Positions 59,607-64,000 of a stretch of 64,000 nt of DNA are shown piece after piece. Numbering within the stretch: position 1 is the first letter of the stretch; each line of letters opens with the position of its first letter. The notes beneath the pieces were generated by a model. It saw only the letters and a program-made list of their open reading frames with translations, was not told where the DNA came from and did not search any database. The position numbers were made by a program, and so were the translations under genes. Source of the DNA: Cucumis sativus (Eukaryota; Streptophyta; Magnoliopsida; Cucurbitales; Cucurbitaceae); NCBI RefSeq assembly GCF_000004075.3, contig NC_026657.2, positions 10,974,001 through 11,038,000 of the forward strand, in the 5' to 3' direction.

Positions 59607-62600
59607 TCAAAGCTTGGCTCTCCGAAGCTCCAACTTGGCTATGGTTCCCAAATGTACTTCATCAGGGCCATCTGCTATTCTCAAGGTTCTTGCAGCAGCC
59701 CAAAGATGAGCAAGAACAGTGTCGGAAGACAAGCCACCTGCACCATGCACTTGCATTGCCATGTCCAGAATCTGTAAAGCCATAGCTGGAGCTGCAACCT
59801 GTACCGAGTTTTACCAACGTGTTAAGTGAAGCGTTTGTGACAAAAGAGGAGAAAGGGGTTGGGGATATGTTTTGAAGATTTGGAACCATGAAGAATCTGA
59901 TTTAGGAAGTGTTAAATTGCAGCATACTGTTTATATCTTGAAGTTATTTCTAATATAATTCGCCTCTATAATTAGTCTATATATATAATATATATATCAG
60001 GTGACGGTACCATGGAAAATTTGTTACTCTAATTAACGAAACTTTATCATTTGAAGATCATGAGTATTCAAACCTGTTATAAAACGATAGGCTACTATTT
60101 AAAATTCACAAACTGTGAAACTTTTATTAAATGTAAAAAAAAAAATTACCTTGGCCATTGCAATTGTCCCACGTGCTTTCTTGTTTCCTAACCGATCCAA
60201 CTGATCAGCTGCTTCTAAGACCAGCAGTCTTGTTTTCTCAAGTTCCACACGACACTGACACAAATGTCGCCATATGATCATTATTATACATTTAAAAGGG
60301 TATCATGTGGCATAGAGGGAAATGAGGAATTCCAATAAGGATTTTCAATTACTGAATATATACTGCGTCCTTGGGACGTGATATGAAGCCCCTTGTTAAG
60401 TATGGTTTATGTATCCGAATACCTTGGCAATGTCTGAAAGGAAGGAACCCTGCTCAGCAATCAACTTCCCAAACACTCTTCTACTAAGAGCCCTCTGAAC
60501 TGCCATCTGCATACCTCGCTCTGCAGCTCCTACCAACCTCATGCAATGGTGCAGCCTCCCCGGGCCGAGCCTACCCTGGAAGGACATACCAAACCAAATG
60601 AAAGTCATCCACCATTGCCAAGGGCATCAGAATGAAACTGTGGCATTAGTCAATTTTCTAGGGAAATACTGAGAAACGGTATTATAGTTGTTAAAAATAT
60701 TATTAGGGTATTAATAATATATTAGTAATTAGCTAAGCGATATTTTTGTAGGGTCTTGTTATAAATAGTGAGTGGGAGGGGAAGAAGGTAGGCATTTAAT
60801 TTAGTTGATTAAGCCTTTGAGTGATTTCAAGAAAGGGAGTGCCCAAGTACCTCGAATGATTTTTAGTTATTGTAGACCTTCTACCTTAAACTATTCAATG
60901 CATTTCAGCTATTTGGTTTTGATCATATATACTCAAAGTCAATCCCATTTAAATGCAAGCACGAACATCCATAGGATACATCATATAAGATAGCATAAAA
61001 GATTTGAACAACATTACCTGTGCAATTTCAAATCCACGACCCTCTCCAAGTATAATATTCGTTTCAGGAACACGAACATTGTCAAATATAATCTCAGCAT
61101 GGCCATGAGGTGCGTCATCAAAGCCAAACACTGTGAGTGGTCTTTTGACAATTACACCTGGAGTCTGGATGTCAACTAAGATCATGGACTGTTGCTTATG
61201 CAAAGGAGCGGTAACATCTGTTTTTCCCTGCAAACAATAGAGAACTTGTTGCAGCGATAATAATATAAATCAATTTGAGAATAATAGACTGGTCTTCTAA
61301 ATAGTAGGAAGTAGGAACTAACCATAACTATAAGGATTTTGCACCTTGGATCCATCGCTCCACTTGTCCACCATTTTCTTCCATTGATGACAAAGGTATC
61401 TCCTTCCCTGCATGTAAGTTGACAGTTTAAGTATTAAATATACCTATAACAAACAAAACACTTTAAGCACACTTGAAGATATATGTTTCCCAAAATTTCA
61501 ACTGTCAATTTGGAAATGATTAACGAACTATGAATGAAAAATAGAGATTGTTAAAAAATTAGTCAAGAAAAGCCATTCAACATGCCTTTAGTTGAATGTT
61601 CAATATATAAAATATCCTCACATTTTTTTAAGTCTGCCAACAGGAGGGAAAAAAAATAGAGAATGTAATCCAATAAGCAGCAAGGAATTTTTTATCTAGT
61701 AAACAGATGAACTACATAATCAGAATAGCACTTTTCTATAGATAAATGTTTAACATCGTTACCTTGTAATTGAGCATTCAATATTTGTTGCATCGGAGGA
61801 TGCAACCTGTGGTTCAGTCATTGCAAATCCAGACCGTATCTTCCCTTCAAGCAAAGGAATAAGCCATTCATGTAGCTGTTGTTTGTTGCCATACCGCAAC
61901 AATACCTAATGAAAAAGATAGAATTATCAATAGCAGTTCCAATCATGTATGCTTACATCGTGTTTGTCAAACTTTAACTGAACCATTGGTGGCAAAGATA
62001 CCAACAGATTAGTGATTATAACATACAATACTCCACCTACGCAGAGGATATTCAACACCCAAAATTCTAAACGTAAAAGAGTATAAATTCAATGGAAAAT
62101 ACATAAAGGTTTATTCATTCATTGGTCTATTCAATTTGTTAAAGTGTATATGCTTACAGCAGTGTCAAGAATTCAGGGAATCTATAAAGCTAGCGACCTT
62201 CCAGGCAGAATTCAGGCTATAAAATTGGATCTTACCTCCATATTTCCAGTGTCAGGTGCGCCACAATTAAACACCTGAGGTGCCCAAATAGATCGACCCA
62301 TTATCTCACAGAGGTGCCCATATTCAAGATTGGAGAGGCCAGCACCAAGAAGAAGATTTTCCGCACCAGCTGAAACGATGTGGCTAGTTCCATTGAAAAG
62401 CAGTTTCCTTGCTCTAGCAGCACTATCAAACTGCACAAGAAATCTTATTTCTTAAACTGATATTTAAAGGAATAACAGTACAAGTATATAGATTAAATCA
62501 GAGAAGAGATAAAATACAAACAGGTATCCACAAGTTCCATAAGCCTTCTTTTTTAGCCATCTCCTTTAGTTTCTCTTCCTCTGGGTGAATGGTCCACCGT

Positions 62601-63200
62601 AAGGAAGACTGAGCAAGTTTGTAAAATTCATTTTCCATAGGGTATATATGATCGTCCATGAACTTAATCAACTTGGTTCTCAACTCCATGACCTTTTTAC
62701 TGGGGACGAACTTTCCTTCATCTTTGAGAATCCCCCAATCTTCACCCTCCTTCCTTGTATATTGTGAATCAACTTGTACAATTGAATCTGAAGTTGTTGA
62801 AATGGGAAATAGCACCTTATGAAATAGCCTTAGTTATGTTCTACTAGAAGTGAAAAGCTTTATTAGACAAAAAAACTACCAGATGGGGGATTCTCAGGCA
62901 GCAAAGACTTTTGTTCAATAAATACCCAAGCAGCATCAACTAAAGCATTAGCCTTTTGTACAGCAATCTGAGCACTCTCACCCCCTGATGCATTTCCCTG
63001 CATTCTCAAAAGGAAACTGTGATTATTGCAATTTAAAAATTCAAAATCCATTCTTTCGTTTTTCCATGCTGCCAAGTGTATTCAATTAACTGATAAGATA
63101 CCATAATCCATCGACTGTAAATTCCAGCAAAGATTGCAGCTCCTCGAAAAATGGAGAAGGCAACATAAAATTTCCATGCAGAAAACGGCCATGGTTTTCC
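59607..63200 (-). CDS. IBR3: IBR3/ACAD10-type acyl-CoA dehydrogenase, C-terminal part (gene continues past the right edge)
   Basis: Ten exons are visible: 63102-63200, 62880-62997, 62522-62787, 62236-62430, 61763-61905, 61323-61407, 61018-61227, 60423-60575, 60150-60254 and 59607-59798. Phases agree and give 521 residues. The first two exons ([34 protein letters not shown]) are the end of the aminoglycoside-phosphotransferase-like domain, whose start lies outside the window. The rest is a full acyl-CoA dehydrogenase: [73 protein letters not shown] and the C-terminal region [18 protein letters not shown]. Arabidopsis IBR3 acts in peroxisomal beta-oxidation of the auxin precursor IBA (family knowledge). 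The protein ends in AKL, a PTS1-like peroxisomal signal. One acceptor (before 62787) was chosen over a nearer one at 62816 because only it keeps the frame and gives a sensible intron length. Confidence 0.95.
60670..60925 (+). mobile_element. LTR-like insertion in an IBR3-like gene intron, related to the FAHD1 intron element
   Basis: It starts about TGAGAAACGG and has GTAATTAGCTAA (60725), GTTATAAATAG (60758-60768), a GA-rich stretch, GCCTTTGAGTGATTTCAAG and CAAGTACCTCGAA (60844-60856). The order and spacing match the FAHD1 element (TATA-like word to CAAGT about 86 versus 90 bases). It lies in the 442-base intron between exons 61018-61227 and 60423-60575 and is antisense to the gene. The ends are approximate. 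Confidence 0.5.
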
Positions 63201-64000
63201 CTGCAACAAGGAAATTCCAGAAAAAGTGAATCTCAAGAACCAGTGGAATAAATTTGAAACAATGAATCTTCATTTACGTCAGCTAGATCATGCACTGGCC
63301 CATGAACATTCATTTTCCTTGGACCGAATAAATATCAAACTAAAAAATTACTTAAATTGAATCTAAGCTGATTTTTATCTGTATCATAGGAGCTCAAAGG
63401 AAACTTAGGGATTTATTACTTAGACCATATTTACAATTTATTTACATAAACAAGAAGTCAGACACATATCAATAATTGATAAACGCTCAAGGACTGCAAA
63501 GATAACGGAACAACAAGATACTGACATTACTTCTAGATAAGTTGCACCTTCAATTCCTTATCATCAAGCCTTCAATATATGGTTACAAGATGCTTTCTTC
63601 ATGGCTATTTGTTTCAAGGCTAACGTAGAAACGAAAAATCTAGGACGGGAAATGTGAAAACATAGGTATCTGTTATTATCAAAAGAACCTGATTAATATT
63701 GCAAAAGTTTTTACTCGGGAAATCTTCAATAGCCATATACTAATGAATTAATTGAAACTTTAAGTTATTATCCCTAATCAAAATCAAGTGAGTTCAATTA
63801 ATTAAGTCTAGAAACAATAACTAATTATTACAATCTAATTAATTTACCACATTATATTAATATAAAGTAATTTGTGTCGATTCTAAAAGAAACGAACAGA
63901 GATGGGCATAAAATAAGAAAGTTCCATTAATAACATAATAATAATAAAAAAAACAATTAATGTATATATATATTCAAGATAATGCATGACCTTCGTAATA
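63201..64000 (-). other. Intron of the IBR3-like gene running off the window
   Basis: The exon starting at 63200 has a good acceptor (TTGCAG), and the phosphotransferase domain must be encoded upstream. I see no exon in the remaining 800 bases: the stretch is AT-rich and stop-filled in all frames, so it is most likely one long intron. Confidence 0.6.

Noticed and set aside
62816-62879. Apparent 64-base intron in the IBR3-like gene using the nearest acceptor
   Set aside because: It would break the reading frame and is too short for a plant intron. The acceptor before 62787 restores frame and family sequence.
36197-63200. Metabolic gene cluster (BCKDH E2, FAHD1, epoxide hydrolase, IBR3-like)
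   Set aside because: The enzymes act in different compartments on different substrates, orientations are mixed and unrelated genes lie between them. Ordinary gene order explains the arrangement.
1-64000. CRISPR arrays, bacterial operons, rRNA or tRNA genes, known plant miRNA sequences
   Set aside because: I looked for spaced direct repeats, cloverleaf motifs and remembered mature miRNA words by eye and saw none. A dedicated RNA search was not possible.

Overview
This is a window of nuclear DNA from a flowering plant, almost certainly a eudicot. The genes carry many short GT-AG introns, the intergenic DNA is very AT-rich, and every recognisable protein belongs to a plant family (SWEET, FLZ, ATL, PMEI-PME, IBR3). 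The gene and repeat style suggests a cucurbit such as Cucumis, but that is an impression from memory and was not tested.

Layout from left to right: a possible gene start running off the left edge (minus, 1-101); a long gene-poor stretch; an intronless serine-rich protein with an N-terminal Cys/His motif (plus, 7536-8693); a clade IV, SWEET16/17-like sugar transporter in six exons (minus, 10593-14140); an LC8-type dynein light chain in three exons (plus, 20831-23031); an FLZ zinc-finger protein in two exons (minus, 27574-28079); the E2 subunit of branched-chain keto acid dehydrogenase in eight exons (plus, 36197-39316); an FAHD1-type acylpyruvase in seven exons (plus, 41629-44158); a soluble epoxide hydrolase in three exons, convergent with FAHD1 (minus, 44413-47907); an intronless ATL RING-H2 ubiquitin ligase (plus, 53651-54532); a PMEI-PME pectinesterase in two exons (minus, 56335-58209); and ten C-terminal exons of an IBR3/ACAD10-type acyl-CoA dehydrogenase that continues beyond the right edge (minus, 59607-63200).

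The multi-exon models were built by hand from splice sites. For each of them the exon lengths close in frame and the joined protein matches the family layout, so exon boundaries are mostly reliable. UTRs and promoters are much less certain.

The genes do not form an operon or an obvious pathway cluster. Several act in organellar carbon metabolism (BCKDH E2 and FAHD1 probably in mitochondria, IBR3 in peroxisomes), but this looks like ordinary plant gene order. The spaces between genes hold microsatellites, degenerate tandem repeats and small transposon debris. The clearest element is a solo LTR at 39700-40012 with TGTA/TACA ends and a perfect 5-bp target duplication. Two related LTR-like fragments sit in introns of FAHD1 and the IBR3-like gene, and a MITE-like element lies in the epoxide hydrolase first intron. 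I found no convincing previously undescribed system. The most unexplained piece is a GC-rich, hairpin-bearing island at about 31321-31545.
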